Below are positions 42,360 to 51,600 of a DNA stretch of 64,000 bases, piece by piece; position 1 is the first letter of the stretch; each line of letters begins with the position of its first letter. The notes beneath the pieces are model-generated. The model ran no database searches. It saw nothing but the letters and a program-made list of their open reading frames with translations, and had not been told where the DNA came from. This DNA is from Marinobacter arenosus (GTDB lineage Bacteria > Pseudomonadota > Gammaproteobacteria > Pseudomonadales > Oleiphilaceae). Location: assembly GCF_019264345.1 (NCBI RefSeq), contig NZ_JAHVAO010000001.1, positions 1,922,001 through 1,986,000 on the forward strand, read 5' to 3'. The position numbers and the translations under genes are program-made.

Positions 42360-43103
42360 ATGCTGATCCGGGGTTTAGTCAGCACATTGATACTGTGGGC
42401 GGCCATGCCGGTGTTGTCGGAGACTGCCCCGGTGTTGGAGGTGGTGACCACCCAGTACCCTCCGTTCGAGTTTGTCGAGAACGGAACCCTTCACGGCCAG
42501 GATGTTGCGACGGTCCGTACCGTGCTCGAACACATGGGGTTTGTACCCAGGTTTCGGGTTCTGCCCTGGGCCCGGGCCGAGTTGATGGTCCGCAACGGCG
42601 ATGCCGATCTGCTGTTTTCCCTGACCGCCTCGCCACAGCGGGAACGCTACTATCTGTTCACCAACCCGATCAGTACCGCCCGGGACGTATTTTACGCGCG
42701 CAAAAGCGCGAACGTGTCCTGGTCCTCCTTCAATGACCTGGCCGGCCTGCGCCTCGGCGTGTCCGCCTCGTACAGTTACGCGCCGGACTTCATGGCCTGG
42801 CTCGATCGGGACCTGGCCGAGGTCATGACCATACGCCAGGAACAGCCGGATCTGGCCGGACTTCGCATGGTCGCCCTGGACCGGGTGGACCTGTTCATCT
42901 GCGAGGAAACCGCCTGCAACTATCTGCTGCGGAAATACCGGGGGCAGTTCCCGGAGCTCAACCGCGTCGCCGCCATTCCCGGCACCGTTGGCGAGACGCG
43001 TTATTTCCGGGCGGCGTTTTCCCGGCAAAGGCCGGACGCCGAACAATTGCGCTCGGCCTTCAACCGGACGCTGGATCAGCTCGACTTGGGCCCGTCCGAC
43101 TAA
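42360..43103 (+). CDS. Periplasmic amino-acid-binding-like protein (SBP family 3)
   Basis: 247 residues from the ATG at 42360; an ATG at 42321 in frame is possible but gives a longer, more polar start. A signal peptide ends VLSETAP. The solute-binding family 3 fold is recognisable from VVTTQYPPFEFVENGTLHGQDVATVRTVLEHMG (in parts) and GDADLLFSLTASPQRERYYLFTNPI. There is no ABC permease nearby, as with many Marinobacter/Pseudomonas orphan binding proteins, so the role could be sensory. Confidence 0.82.
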   Translation: MLIRGLVSTLILWAAMPVLSETAPVLEVVTTQYPPFEFVENGTLHGQDVATVRTVLEHMGFVPRFRVLPWARAELMVRNGDADLLFSLTASPQRERYYLFTNPISTARDVFYARKSANVSWSSFNDLAGLRLGVSASYSYAPDFMAWLDRDLAEVMTIRQEQPDLAGLRMVALDRVDLFICEETACNYLLRKYRGQFPELNRVAAIPGTVGETRYFRAAFSRQRPDAEQLRSAFNRTLDQLDLGPSD

Positions 43104-43206
43104 AGTCTGCCGCTTCAATTCGGCAATCACCTATCTTTCCCACCATCACAGGTATGTTTGGGTTTCCTATACTGGTGGGGTCATTTCCAAACCACAGACT
43201 GGGCCA

Positions 43207-44502
43207 ATGGACATACAATCCGATCACCGCTACGCGATTAACCTGAACGTTCGAGGCATTCAACCCTCTTCCACCCTTCGCATCAACGAACTGAGCAACC
43301 AGCTCAAGGCCGACGGCAAAGACATCATCAAGCTGGGACTCGGGCAGTCTCCGTTCCCGGTGCCCGACCGGGTGGTCGACGCGCTCAGGGAACATGCCCA
43401 TGAGAAGGATTACCTTCCGGTCAAGGGCCTGAAGGGCTTGCGGGAGAGTATCGCGGGCTATATCAATCGCAGCGAACGCATGCGCTGCACCTGGGAAGAC
43501 GTGCTCATTGGCCCCGGTTCCAAGGAACTGCTGTTCATACTCCAGTTGGCCTATTACGGCGACCTGCTGATTCCGCGCCCGAGCTGGGTATCCTATGCCC
43601 CCCAGGCGAGGATTATCGGCCGGTCTGTGCACTGGCTGCCGACCCATGCCGAAAACAACTGGCAGCTTACCGCCGAGGAACTGGACATCATCTGCCGCGA
43701 CGACCCCTCCCGGCCGCGCATCCTGATTATGAACTACCCGTCCAACCCGACAGGCTGCACCTACGCCGACGATCAGTTGCTGGCGATTGCCAATGTCGCC
43801 CGCAAGTACAAACTGATCCTGTTGTCGGATGAGATTTACGGCGAGGTCCATTTCGAGGGCAAACACAAATCCATTGCCCGCTACTATCCGGAGGGAACCA
43901 TCATCAGCACCGGCCTGAGCAAGTGGGCCGGCGCCGGCGGCTGGCGTCTCGGCACCTTCATCTTCCCACCGGAGCTGCGGCCGCTACTCGATGCCATGGC
44001 GATCATCGCCAGTGAAACGTTCACCTCCACCAGCGCCCCGATCCAGTATGCCGCGATGGCGGCGTTCAATGGCGGCGACGATATCGATGAATACCTGGTG
44101 CAGTCCCGCCGGGTGCTCAAGGTCATTGGTGAGTACGTGCACCGGCGCCTGACCGACATGGGGGCCGTGGTCCAGAAGCCCGAAGGGGCGTTCTACCTGT
44201 TTCCGGATTTCTCGGCCTTCCGCGACCGGCTTTCGAAACGGGATATCAAGACCAGTCAGGCGTTCTGTACGTCCCTGCTTGAGAACACCGGGGTCGCGAT
44301 CCTGCCCGCCAGCGACTTCGGCTTCGTACCGGACCATCTCGGTGCGCGGCTCGCGTTCGTCGACTTCGACGGTGCCGAGGCATTGAAACTGGCGGGCGGC
44401 GACTACGCCGAGCACGACCTCGGTGACGACTTTGTCCAGCAAGCCTGCCCTCGTCTGGTCAAGGCCATGGACAAGATGGAAGCGTGGCTGAACAGCCTCT
44501 GA
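43207..44502 (+). CDS. Pyridoxal-phosphate-dependent aminotransferase, class I
   Basis: 431 residues from the ATG at 43207; a longer frame from 42988 overlaps the upstream gene. It shows a fold-type I aminotransferase with IKLGLGQSPFPVPD, MNYPSNPTG, the Asp/Tyr pair in LLSDEIYGEVHF, the PLP lysine in STGLSKWAGAGGWRLG, and the arginine in ARLAFVDFDG. Class I members of this branch transaminate aspartate, alanine or aromatic amino acids; the substrate is open. The gene stands alone. Confidence 0.9.
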   Translation: MDIQSDHRYAINLNVRGIQPSSTLRINELSNQLKADGKDIIKLGLGQSPFPVPDRVVDALREHAHEKDYLPVKGLKGLRESIAGYINRSERMRCTWEDVLIGPGSKELLFILQLAYYGDLLIPRPSWVSYAPQARIIGRSVHWLPTHAENNWQLTAEELDIICRDDPSRPRILIMNYPSNPTGCTYADDQLLAIANVARKYKLILLSDEIYGEVHFEGKHKSIARYYPEGTIISTGLSKWAGAGGWRLGTFIFPPELRPLLDAMAIIASETFTSTSAPIQYAAMAAFNGGDDIDEYLVQSRRVLKVIGEYVHRRLTDMGAVVQKPEGAFYLFPDFSAFRDRLSKRDIKTSQAFCTSLLENTGVAILPASDFGFVPDHLGARLAFVDFDGAEALKLAGGDYAEHDLGDDFVQQACPRLVKAMDKMEAWLNSL

Positions 44503-44555
44503 TCGCGACGTGATAGACTGGCGCCTCCACTCTCAGAGATAGCCATGGGGGCGCC

Positions 44556-45380
44556 GTGTCCGATACCGCTTCACTCCAGACGATAACCGACTTTGCCGAA
44601 CAGCTGGCCCGGGAGGCGGGTGAGCTGATCCGGCGGGAACGGGAAGAAAACACCCTGCGCACAGATTACAAACAGCAGTCGGAACTGGTCACCCATGCCG
44701 ATGTGATGGCCGACGAGTTCATTACCGGCGCCATCCGTGATCGCTTCCCCGGCCACCGGATCCTGTCCGAAGAAACCATGCCAGACCTGAGCCAGGCCGA
44801 GCAACTGGACACCCCACTCTGGGTGATCGACCCCATCGACGGCACTGTCAATTACGCCTACGGACACCCGCAGGTCGCCGTCTCCATTGCCTACGCCGAC
44901 CAGGGCAGGGTTCGGGCCGGCATCGTTCACGCGCCCTTCTCGGGCGAAACTTTCCGGGGTATGGAGGGTGAAGGCGCGACCCTGAATGGCAAGACCATCA
45001 GGCACAGCGGCGCCACGAACCCTCGGGAGGCCCTGTTCGCCACCGGCTTTCCCTACGCCAAGGATCACCTGAAGCCCCTTGTCGACCGCCTGGAGGCCAT
45101 GATCCGCAACTGCCGGGACCTGAGACGTATCGGTTCCGCCGCCCTGGACATCTGTTGGGTCGCCTGTGGCCGCCTCGACATCTACTACGAAAACGTCAGT
45201 CCCTGGGACTTTGCCGCCGCTCGACTGATTGCGCTCGAGGCCGGGGCCACCGCCGGTCACTTCGGGGACGTGCCCGCGGGCTACCCCGCGGATCTCTATG
45301 GCCGTGACATTCTCATCACCGCCCCAGAGCTCTGGGCTCCGGTCCGCACGATTCTGAGAACGGCCTCAGGGTACCAATAG
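44556..45380 (+). CDS. Inositol-monophosphatase-family phosphatase
   Basis: 274 residues from a GTG. Metal-binding motifs of the Mg2+-dependent IMPase superfamily: ILSEET (Glu-Glu), WVIDPIDGTVNYAYGHP (Asp-x-Ile-Asp-Gly-Thr) and SPWDFAAARLIALEAGA (Trp-Asp). Members hydrolyse inositol phosphate, 3'-phosphoadenosine phosphate, histidinol phosphate or fructose bisphosphate; it is not SuhB-like enough to name. It converges on slmA. Confidence 0.88.
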   Translation: MSDTASLQTITDFAEQLAREAGELIRREREENTLRTDYKQQSELVTHADVMADEFITGAIRDRFPGHRILSEETMPDLSQAEQLDTPLWVIDPIDGTVNYAYGHPQVAVSIAYADQGRVRAGIVHAPFSGETFRGMEGEGATLNGKTIRHSGATNPREALFATGFPYAKDHLKPLVDRLEAMIRNCRDLRRIGSAALDICWVACGRLDIYYENVSPWDFAAARLIALEAGATAGHFGDVPAGYPADLYGRDILITAPELWAPVRTILRTASGYQ

Positions 45381-45391
45381 GTCGCCCGGTG

Positions 45392-45991
45392 TTACTGGGA
45401 CGCCTGGGGCCAAACGCTCTCGGCCACCAGGGACCAACTCTCTTCAAAGTCGGCGGAGGGTAGGCGGGCGAAGGACGAGCGCACGAAACGCTGAACCCGG
45501 CCTTCGACGAACACCAGCACGAAGTCGGCACCCCGGGCGGCGCTGGTGCGAGGGCGAAGGCCCTGGCGGATTTCCCCTTCCTTGAGCGCCTGGCGTACCT
45601 GGGTTTCCAGGCGTTCGAAGAACTGTGACGCCCGCTTGCGCAGGGCCTCGTTCTCGCCCATCAGGGCGTCCCCTGTCAGCACACAGCACAGGCCGGAATT
45701 GCGCTCCGCAAACACCAGCACCAGATGCACCAGTTGTTGCAGGCGAACTCGCACATCGTCCTGCTCCTGCAGGATGACCTGGCAGCGGGAAAAGACGGCC
45801 TCCTCGGCAAATTCGATGAGGGCCTCGAACATTTTCCGCTTGCTGGGAAAGTGGCGGTAGAGGGCGGCCTCGGTGACGCCTACGGATTTGGCGAGGCCGG
45901 CGGTCGTAATGCGGGCTCCCGGATCGGTTTCCAGGAGCTCCACGAGGGCGTGAAGGATCGCCTCACGGCGACTCGGTTTCTGATCGGTCAT
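45392..45991 (-). CDS. slmA: Nucleoid occlusion factor SlmA (TetR family)
   Basis: 199 residues. The N-terminal TetR helix-turn-helix has RITTAGLAKSVGVTEAALYRHFPSKRKMFEALIEF (in parts). Downstream, ERNSGLCCVLTGDALMGENEALR is characteristic of SlmA. It binds specific sites over the chromosome and blocks FtsZ assembly over the nucleoid. The location at the end of the rsmA/apaH/thi region is usual only in part; in many relatives slmA lies near dut/coaBC. Confidence 0.93.
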   Translation of the reverse strand: MTDQKPSRREAILHALVELLETDPGARITTAGLAKSVGVTEAALYRHFPSKRKMFEALIEFAEEAVFSRCQVILQEQDDVRVRLQQLVHLVLVFAERNSGLCCVLTGDALMGENEALRKRASQFFERLETQVRQALKEGEIRQGLRPRTSAARGADFVLVFVEGRVQRFVRSSFARLPSADFEESWSLVAESVWPQASQ

Positions 45992-46080
45992 GACAGGACT
46001 GCAGCGCTCTGTTTGTCGTTATCGGGGCCGGTCATCGGGTGCCGGCCCTCGTTTATTCGTAGTGGGGATTGTGCCCCAGA

Positions 46081-46890
46081 TCAGAAAAAGGTGCCATCAA
46101 TGGGCGAGGATGCACTGGCGTAAAGCTTCTTGGGCATGCGGCCAGCCAGGTAAGCTTCGCGACCGGCTTCAATGGCCAGACGCATGGCGTTCGCCATCTT
46201 GATCGGGTCTTTGGCCTGGGCAATGGCGGTGTTCATCAGCACACCGTCGCACCCCAGTTCCATGGCAATCGTGGCATCGGAAGCCGTGCCCACGCCGGCA
46301 TCCACCAGCACGGGGACGGTCGCGTTTTCGACAATCAGCCGGATGTTGTAGCGGTTCTGGATACCCAGGCCCGAGCCGATGGGCGCTCCCAGCGGCATGA
46401 TGGCAACACAGCCCATGTCCTCCAGGCGTTTCGCCAGCAGCGGATCGTCCGAGCAATAGACCATCACCTTGAACCCGTCCTTGATCAGCGTCTCCGCCGC
46501 GTCCAGGGTTTCGGTCATGTTCGGGTACAGGGTTTTCTCCTCTCCCAGCACTTCCAGCTTCACCAGGTCGTGCCCGTCCAGAAGCTCCCGCGCCAACCTG
46601 CAGGTTCGCACCGCATCCTTGGCGGTGTAGCAGCCAGCGGTGTTGGGCAGGATGGTGTAACTTTCCGGCGAAATCACATCCAGAAGATTGGGCTCGTCGG
46701 GGTTCTGGCCCAGATTGGTCCGGCGCACCGCCACGGTCACGATTTCGGCGCCACTGGTTTCAATGGCGTGGCCGGTCTCCATCAGGTCTCGGTACTTGCC
46801 AGTGCCGACCAACAGGCGCGACTGATAAACGCGGCCCGCAATTTCCAGGGGTTTGTCTTCGGGAAGCAGAATCTCGGGAGTCTCGCTCAT
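46081..46890 (-). CDS. thiG: Thiazole synthase ThiG
   Basis: 269 residues. Forms the thiazole phosphate of thiamine from deoxyxylulose-5-phosphate, dehydroglycine and the ThiS thiocarboxylate. Signatures: [29 protein letters not shown] with the Schiff-base Lys, [32 protein letters not shown] and [15 protein letters not shown]. It follows thiS by 39 bp on the same strand. No TPP riboswitch is visible in front of the pair. Confidence 0.97.
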   Translation of the reverse strand: MSETPEILLPEDKPLEIAGRVYQSRLLVGTGKYRDLMETGHAIETSGAEIVTVAVRRTNLGQNPDEPNLLDVISPESYTILPNTAGCYTAKDAVRTCRLARELLDGHDLVKLEVLGEEKTLYPNMTETLDAAETLIKDGFKVMVYCSDDPLLAKRLEDMGCVAIMPLGAPIGSGLGIQNRYNIRLIVENATVPVLVDAGVGTASDATIAMELGCDGVLMNTAIAQAKDPIKMANAMRLAIEAGREAYLAGRMPKKLYASASSPIDGTFF

Positions 46891-46929
46891 AACCTTCCTG
46901 CGATTGTTAACATGTCATGAAATAGGCGA

Positions 46930-47130
46930 TCAGCCACCGCCAATCGCGTGGACAACTTCCACCCGGTCGCCCTCACTGAGAACGAATTCCCCGTGCTGAC
47001 TCCGAGGGACGATGTCCTCGTTCACCTCGACGGCCAGGCGCTTACCCGCCAGGGCCATGGTCTCAACCAGGGTCAGGACGGTAGCGCCGACCGGCAACTC
47101 CATCGCATCGCCATTTACTTCAACTTGCAT
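46930..47130 (-). CDS. thiS: Sulfur carrier protein ThiS
   Basis: 66 residues, ubiquitin-like. It carries sulfur as a C-terminal thiocarboxylate to ThiG. The sequence ends HAIGGG, the required Gly-Gly tail, and has the family segment RLAVEVNEDIVPRSQH. It lies between the DUF423 gene (8 bp) and thiG, and is probably co-transcribed with both. Confidence 0.95.
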   Translation of the reverse strand: MQVEVNGDAMELPVGATVLTLVETMALAGKRLAVEVNEDIVPRSQHGEFVLSEGDRVEVVHAIGGG

Positions 47131-47138
47131 AGGTTCTC

Positions 47139-47576
47139 TTACCTCTGTTCCTCACCGCAGCTCGGACGGGCGTGGCGCCATCCGGCCACTGCCAGTAACG
47201 TCCAGGCCACCATGAAACACACACCCCCCAGGGGTGTGACCGGGCCAATCCAGCGACTATCCGTCAGCACCAGCATATAGAGACTGCCACTGAACAGCAG
47301 TATGCCGGCCAGGAAAAATCCGGCGGCCACGGACAGCAGCCGGCGATTCAGCCCGGCCAGCGACAGGGCCGACAACGCCACCAGGGCAATGGCGTGGTAC
47401 ATCTGATAGGTGACGGCCGTCTGAAACACATCCAGGCCCCGCTCACTGACGATACCACGCAGGCCATGGGCACCGAAGGCTCCGGCCATGACCGCGATCA
47501 GGGCGCAAACGGCGCCGATGATCAGCGGGAGCCGCAACACACCGTGATACCCCGGATCTACGCGTTCAGCAGTCAC
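47139..47576 (-). CDS. DUF423 small membrane protein
   Basis: 145 residues from a GTG; four predicted membrane helices. Family signatures: GAFGAHGLRG near the start and AVTYQMYHAIALVAL. Function unknown. Its start overlaps the 3' end of apaH by 11 bp, so it is in the apaH operon and probably carries transcription into thiSG. Confidence 0.88.
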   Translation of the reverse strand: MTAERVDPGYHGVLRLPLIIGAVCALIAVMAGAFGAHGLRGIVSERGLDVFQTAVTYQMYHAIALVALSALSLAGLNRRLLSVAAGFFLAGILLFSGSLYMLVLTDSRWIGPVTPLGGVCFMVAWTLLAVAGWRHARPSCGEEQR

Positions 47577-48366
47577 AGTGGATCTTTTCCCCGGTATCCA
47601 GATTCATCATGGTCAGTACTCCGCCCCAGACACAGCCGGTATCCAGGCCAATAAACCGATCGCTGCCAGTCTGGCCTTCGAGCGCCGCCCAATGCCCGAA
47701 CACCACCCGGACATCGTCCTCACGGGGGTACTCGAACCAGGGCCGGAAACCGTTCGGGGCACTGCTGGCCGCCTCTTTGGTGGCCAACTCCAGCGTGCCG
47801 TCCGCCGCAACAAACCGCATGCGGGTGAAGTAGTTGGTGATGACACGCCAGCGAGCCATGCCGGTAAGGTCCTCGTCCCAGCGGTCCGGCTCATTGCCAT
47901 ACATGTGGGTAAAATACTCGGCGGCATCCTCGCCCCGAATCACGGCCTCGACTTCCTGGGCGTAGGTCAGCGCCTGGTCCGCCGTCCAGATGTGAGGCAC
48001 GCCGGCATGGACCATGACCAGATTCCGGGCCGTGTCCCGAACGCACAGGTTCTGCTGCCGAAGCCAGGCCACGAGGCGGTCATGATCGGGCGCGTCCAGG
48101 ATGTCCGCCAGGGTATCCTTCCGGCGTGGTGGGTGCCCCCCCAGAGCGACCGCCAGCAGGTGCAGGTCGTGATTGCCCAGGACCACGACCGCGGAGCTGC
48201 CCAGGCTCTCAATGTAACGCAGGGTTTCCAGCGAGGACGGCCCGCGGTTGATCAGGTCTCCGGCAACCCACAAACGATCCCGGGACGGAGAAAACGACAC
48301 CTGCGCCAGGACGTCCCGCAACCGGTCGTAACAGCCCTGAATATCGCCAATGGCGTAGTCAGTCAT
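47566..48366 (-). CDS. apaH: Symmetrical bis(5'-nucleosyl)-tetraphosphatase
   Basis: 266 residues. It hydrolyses Ap4A to 2 ADP and also removes Np4 caps from RNA. The metallophosphatase motifs are present: [45 protein letters not shown], and the [26 protein letters not shown] region (in parts). It overlaps rsmA by 8 bp. The usual apaG gene between the two is absent. Confidence 0.96.
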   Translation of the reverse strand: MTDYAIGDIQGCYDRLRDVLAQVSFSPSRDRLWVAGDLINRGPSSLETLRYIESLGSSAVVVLGNHDLHLLAVALGGHPPRRKDTLADILDAPDHDRLVAWLRQQNLCVRDTARNLVMVHAGVPHIWTADQALTYAQEVEAVIRGEDAAEYFTHMYGNEPDRWDEDLTGMARWRVITNYFTRMRFVAADGTLELATKEAASSAPNGFRPWFEYPREDDVRVVFGHWAALEGQTGSDRFIGLDTGCVWGGVLTMMNLDTGEKIHCDC

Positions 48367-49192
48367 TACTTACCTCATCAGAATCGCGCCCATCGGCTTT
48401 CTCATCAGCCAACCGATCGGCGATCAGTACGTAGTCGGCGAGACTGAGGTTTTCCGGGCGCAAACCGTCGTTGATCCCCAGGCTCTGCAACTGCTCTACC
48501 GAGATCATGCCACCGAGCGCCTTGCGAAGCGTCTTCCGGCGGGCATTGAACGCGCTCCGGACCACCGCCTGCAGGATTCCCAGGTCCTTGGCCGGATGTG
48601 GCAGGGTTTCGTGGGGCACCAGTCGCACGATGGCGGAATCCACTTTCGGTGCGGGTCGGAACGCCCCCGGTCCCACCTCAAACAGCGGCTGCACCTTGCA
48701 GAAATACTGGGCCATGATCCCGAGCCGGCCATAGTTGTTGTCACCCGGCACCGCCGCGAGACGCTGGACCACCTCTTTCTGCAGCATGAAATGCATGTCC
48801 TTGACGACACCCGCCTGCCCCAGCAAATGGAAAATCAGAGGCGTTGAGATGTTGTACGGCAGGTTGCCGATGATCCGCAGGCGGTTGCCACCCTCGACCA
48901 GTTGGCTGAAATCGAACTTCAATGCATCCGCTTCGTGGATACGGAACTCCGGGTAATTGAAGAACTTGGTCCGCAACACCGGAATCAGGTCACGGTCCAG
49001 CTCCACCACCTGCAGCCTGGGGTTTACCGCCAGGATCTCCTCGGTGATTGCCCCGAGGCCGGGCCCGATTTCAACGATGGCGTCGTCGGGCTTCGGGTTA
49101 ATGGCGCGAACAATCCGCTCAATCACACCGGGATCGTGCAGGAAATTCTGGCCGAATCGCTTTCTGGCCTGGTGGCCGGGTTTGTTACTCAC
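48359..49192 (-). CDS. rsmA: 16S rRNA dimethyladenosine transferase RsmA/KsgA
   Basis: 277 residues. It dimethylates two adjacent adenosines near the 3' end of 16S rRNA. Motifs: [21 protein letters not shown] site [15 protein letters not shown], catalytic [17 protein letters not shown] and the C-terminal [12 protein letters not shown]. It overlaps both pdxA (4 bp) and apaH (8 bp) in the conserved order surA-pdxA-rsmA-apaH. Confidence 0.97.
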   Translation of the reverse strand: MSNKPGHQARKRFGQNFLHDPGVIERIVRAINPKPDDAIVEIGPGLGAITEEILAVNPRLQVVELDRDLIPVLRTKFFNYPEFRIHEADALKFDFSQLVEGGNRLRIIGNLPYNISTPLIFHLLGQAGVVKDMHFMLQKEVVQRLAAVPGDNNYGRLGIMAQYFCKVQPLFEVGPGAFRPAPKVDSAIVRLVPHETLPHPAKDLGILQAVVRSAFNARRKTLRKALGGMISVEQLQSLGINDGLRPENLSLADYVLIADRLADEKADGRDSDEVSND

Positions 49193-50199
49193 GAGCGTGT
49201 CTCTTGGTTAGCGGCTTTCCGACAGCGGGCCATGTGCGCGCCAACCCGGATCGCCGTTTGCAGGCTGCCGGCATCGGCCCGGCCGCTGCCGGCAAGGTCC
49301 AGGGCGGTGCCGTGGTCAACGGAGGTACGGACGATGGGCAACCCCAGGGTAATGTTGACCGCGCGCCCAAAGCCCTGGTATTTCAGGACCGGCAGGCCCT
49401 GGTCGTGGTACATGGCCAGCACCGCGTCGGCGTTGTCCAGCCAGTGCGGGGTAAACAGGGTATCGGCCGGCAGGGGACCGGTCAGTTGGATGCCCTCACC
49501 CCTGAGCTGTTCCAGGGTCGGCTCGATAACCTCGATTTCCTCCCGGCCGAGATGACCACCCTCCCCGGCATGGGGATTCAGGCCCGCCACGAGAATGCGG
49601 GGGTGCTCAATCCCGAAGAACGCCTTCAGATCGGCGTTGAGAATTCGGGTAACCTGACCCAGCCGCTCCGGCGTGATGGACGAAGCAACGTCCTTGAGCG
49701 GTAAGTGGGTGGTGACCAGCGCCACTCGCAGGTCGTCCGTGGCCAGCATCATGACCACCCGCTCAACGCCGCAGAGCTCCTGCAGAAATTCGGTATGGCC
49801 GCTGAAAGCGATACCCGCTTCGTTGATCACGCCTTTGTGCACCGGCGCGGTCACCATGCCGTCGACGTCACCCCGCAGGCAGCCTTCGGCAGCGATCCGC
49901 AGGGTGTCGAGGACATAGGCACTGTTGGCGGGGTCAAGGACCCCGGCCTCGGTGCTGGCGCAGCCCGCCACGTCGAACACCGACAGGTGACCGGTCTCCA
50001 TGACCGGAGTCTGGCCCGGCTGCCAGTCGTGCAGGGTTACCTTGAGCTTGAGCAAATCCGCTCGGGCAGCCAACAAGGCTTTGCTGGCAATCACCACGAT
50101 GCCGGCCTCCCGGCGTTTCTCTGCCAGCTGCAGGCAAAGTTCCGGGCCTACACCAGCCGGTTCACCGGCCGTCAGCGCAAGGATCGCCGGGGCACTCAT
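49189..50199 (-). CDS. pdxA: 4-hydroxythreonine-4-phosphate dehydrogenase
   Basis: 336 residues. Acts in the deoxyxylulose-5-phosphate-dependent route to pyridoxal phosphate. Signatures: [20 protein letters not shown], the metal histidines in [13 protein letters not shown] and [25 protein letters not shown], and [16 protein letters not shown]. It overlaps surA by 4 bp and rsmA by 4 bp. Confidence 0.97.
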   Translation of the reverse strand: MSAPAILALTAGEPAGVGPELCLQLAEKRREAGIVVIASKALLAARADLLKLKVTLHDWQPGQTPVMETGHLSVFDVAGCASTEAGVLDPANSAYVLDTLRIAAEGCLRGDVDGMVTAPVHKGVINEAGIAFSGHTEFLQELCGVERVVMMLATDDLRVALVTTHLPLKDVASSITPERLGQVTRILNADLKAFFGIEHPRILVAGLNPHAGEGGHLGREEIEVIEPTLEQLRGEGIQLTGPLPADTLFTPHWLDNADAVLAMYHDQGLPVLKYQGFGRAVNITLGLPIVRTSVDHGTALDLAGSGRADAGSLQTAIRVGAHMARCRKAANQETRS

Positions 50200-51539
50200 G
50201 ACTCGCCGCTCTCTCCCTCGGCGGCGTCTTCACGGGCATACTCACCCTTGAACTCGATAAAGGCCTCATCGCGAATTTCCCGCAGCCAGTTCTGCAGCTC
50301 GGTTTCGAATTTACGACGGTAGATCGCCTGACGGGCCTCGGCATTCTTGACGTCCCCGCTGATGTCCTTCTGCCGACGCTCCTCCACCTGCAGGATGTGC
50401 CAGCCGAATTGCGACCGGAATGGCCCGCGCAATTCGCCAAGATTGGCTTCCAGCATGGCCTGCTCGAACGCCGGAACCATCTGGCCCCGGCTCACCCATC
50501 CAAGGTTCCCGCCATCGGAACCGGACACCGGATCGTCCGAGAACTCCCGGGCGAGCTCGGCAAAGTTCGCGCCATTCTGAAGCTGCTGGTAGAGGTCGCG
50601 GATCCTGGCCTCGGCCTGGGCATCCGGCAAGGCTTCAGACGGGCGGATCAGGATGTGGCGGACCCGGTGCTGCTGGATGACCTGCTTCTGGCCGCCCCCG
50701 CGCTTGTCCATCACCATCACAAGGTGAAAGCCGCTGTTGTTCTCGAGGACCGGGGACGGTTCCTCAACCGCAAGTTCCGGAACCACCGGTGCCACCAGCG
50801 ACGGCAGCTGGCTCTCCGTGCGCCAGCCCATGTCGCCACCCTCGAGAGCGTTGCTGGCGTCGGATTCCGCCACCGCGACTTCCCGGAAATCGCGCCCATC
50901 AAGGATTTCCTGCCTCAGGCTTTCCGCCCGCTCGCGGGCCGCAGCCACCGACGCCTCGCTGGTGGGATCGTCCACTTCGATGAAAATGTAGGCCAGGCGG
51001 TATTCGGCGGTGTCACCGCCCCGGGCTTCGACAGCCTCCAGGTAATTTTCAACCTCACGATCGGTCACCCGGACCCGGTTGCCGACCTGCCGCTGCTGCA
51101 CCCGGCTGGTCAGCATTTCATTCCGGATCTGCTCCCGCGCCTGACGGAAGCTGACGCCCTCGGCCGCCAACTGCTGTTCAAACTCGGCCATGGTCATGCC
51201 GTTGCGTTCAACGATGTTGTCCATGGTCTCGTTCAGCTCGTTGTCGCTGATCCGCATGCCCATTTTCTCGGCCATCTGGAGCTGGATGGATTCGGTAATC
51301 AGTTGCTCCAGGACCCGGTCCTCCAGTACGGCCCGGGGCGGCAAGCCAGTCCCCTGGGCACTCAGGCGGCCGGTGATGGTATTGATGCGGGCGTCGAGTT
51401 CGGTCTGCAGGATGACGTCGTCGTCGACGATCGCTACCACCTGGTCAAGCAGTTTGCGCTCCGCCTGAACGGTCAGTGACAAGGTAACGGCTGCCATCAA
51501 CAGCAACGTCTTCAGAGCATGGCGAAGGGTCGCCTTCAT
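50196..51539 (-). CDS. surA: Periplasmic chaperone/peptidyl-prolyl isomerase SurA
   Basis: 447 residues from the ATG at 51539 (AGAGG upstream; a GTG two codons earlier is less likely). A signal peptide ends LTVQAERK. The N-domain begins LLDQVVAIVDDDVILQTELD. Two parvulin domains follow (about 175-275 and 288-388), the second with HILIRPSEALPDAQ and GNLGWVSRGQMVPAFEQA. It escorts outer-membrane proteins such as LptD, whose gene lies directly upstream. Confidence 0.96.
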   Translation of the reverse strand: MKATLRHALKTLLLMAAVTLSLTVQAERKLLDQVVAIVDDDVILQTELDARINTITGRLSAQGTGLPPRAVLEDRVLEQLITESIQLQMAEKMGMRISDNELNETMDNIVERNGMTMAEFEQQLAAEGVSFRQAREQIRNEMLTSRVQQRQVGNRVRVTDREVENYLEAVEARGGDTAEYRLAYIFIEVDDPTSEASVAAARERAESLRQEILDGRDFREVAVAESDASNALEGGDMGWRTESQLPSLVAPVVPELAVEEPSPVLENNSGFHLVMVMDKRGGGQKQVIQQHRVRHILIRPSEALPDAQAEARIRDLYQQLQNGANFAELAREFSDDPVSGSDGGNLGWVSRGQMVPAFEQAMLEANLGELRGPFRSQFGWHILQVEERRQKDISGDVKNAEARQAIYRRKFETELQNWLREIRDEAFIEFKGEYAREDAAEGESGES

Positions 51540-51600
51540 AAACACCTCTTGATAGTAAATGAGCCGCGGGCACGATATCCGGGGTTAGTCATCATCGGCT

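Noticed and set aside
46900..47600. TPP riboswitch for the thiSG genes
   Set aside because: thiS lies 8 bp from the DUF423 gene and no conserved TPP-box sequence was seen there.
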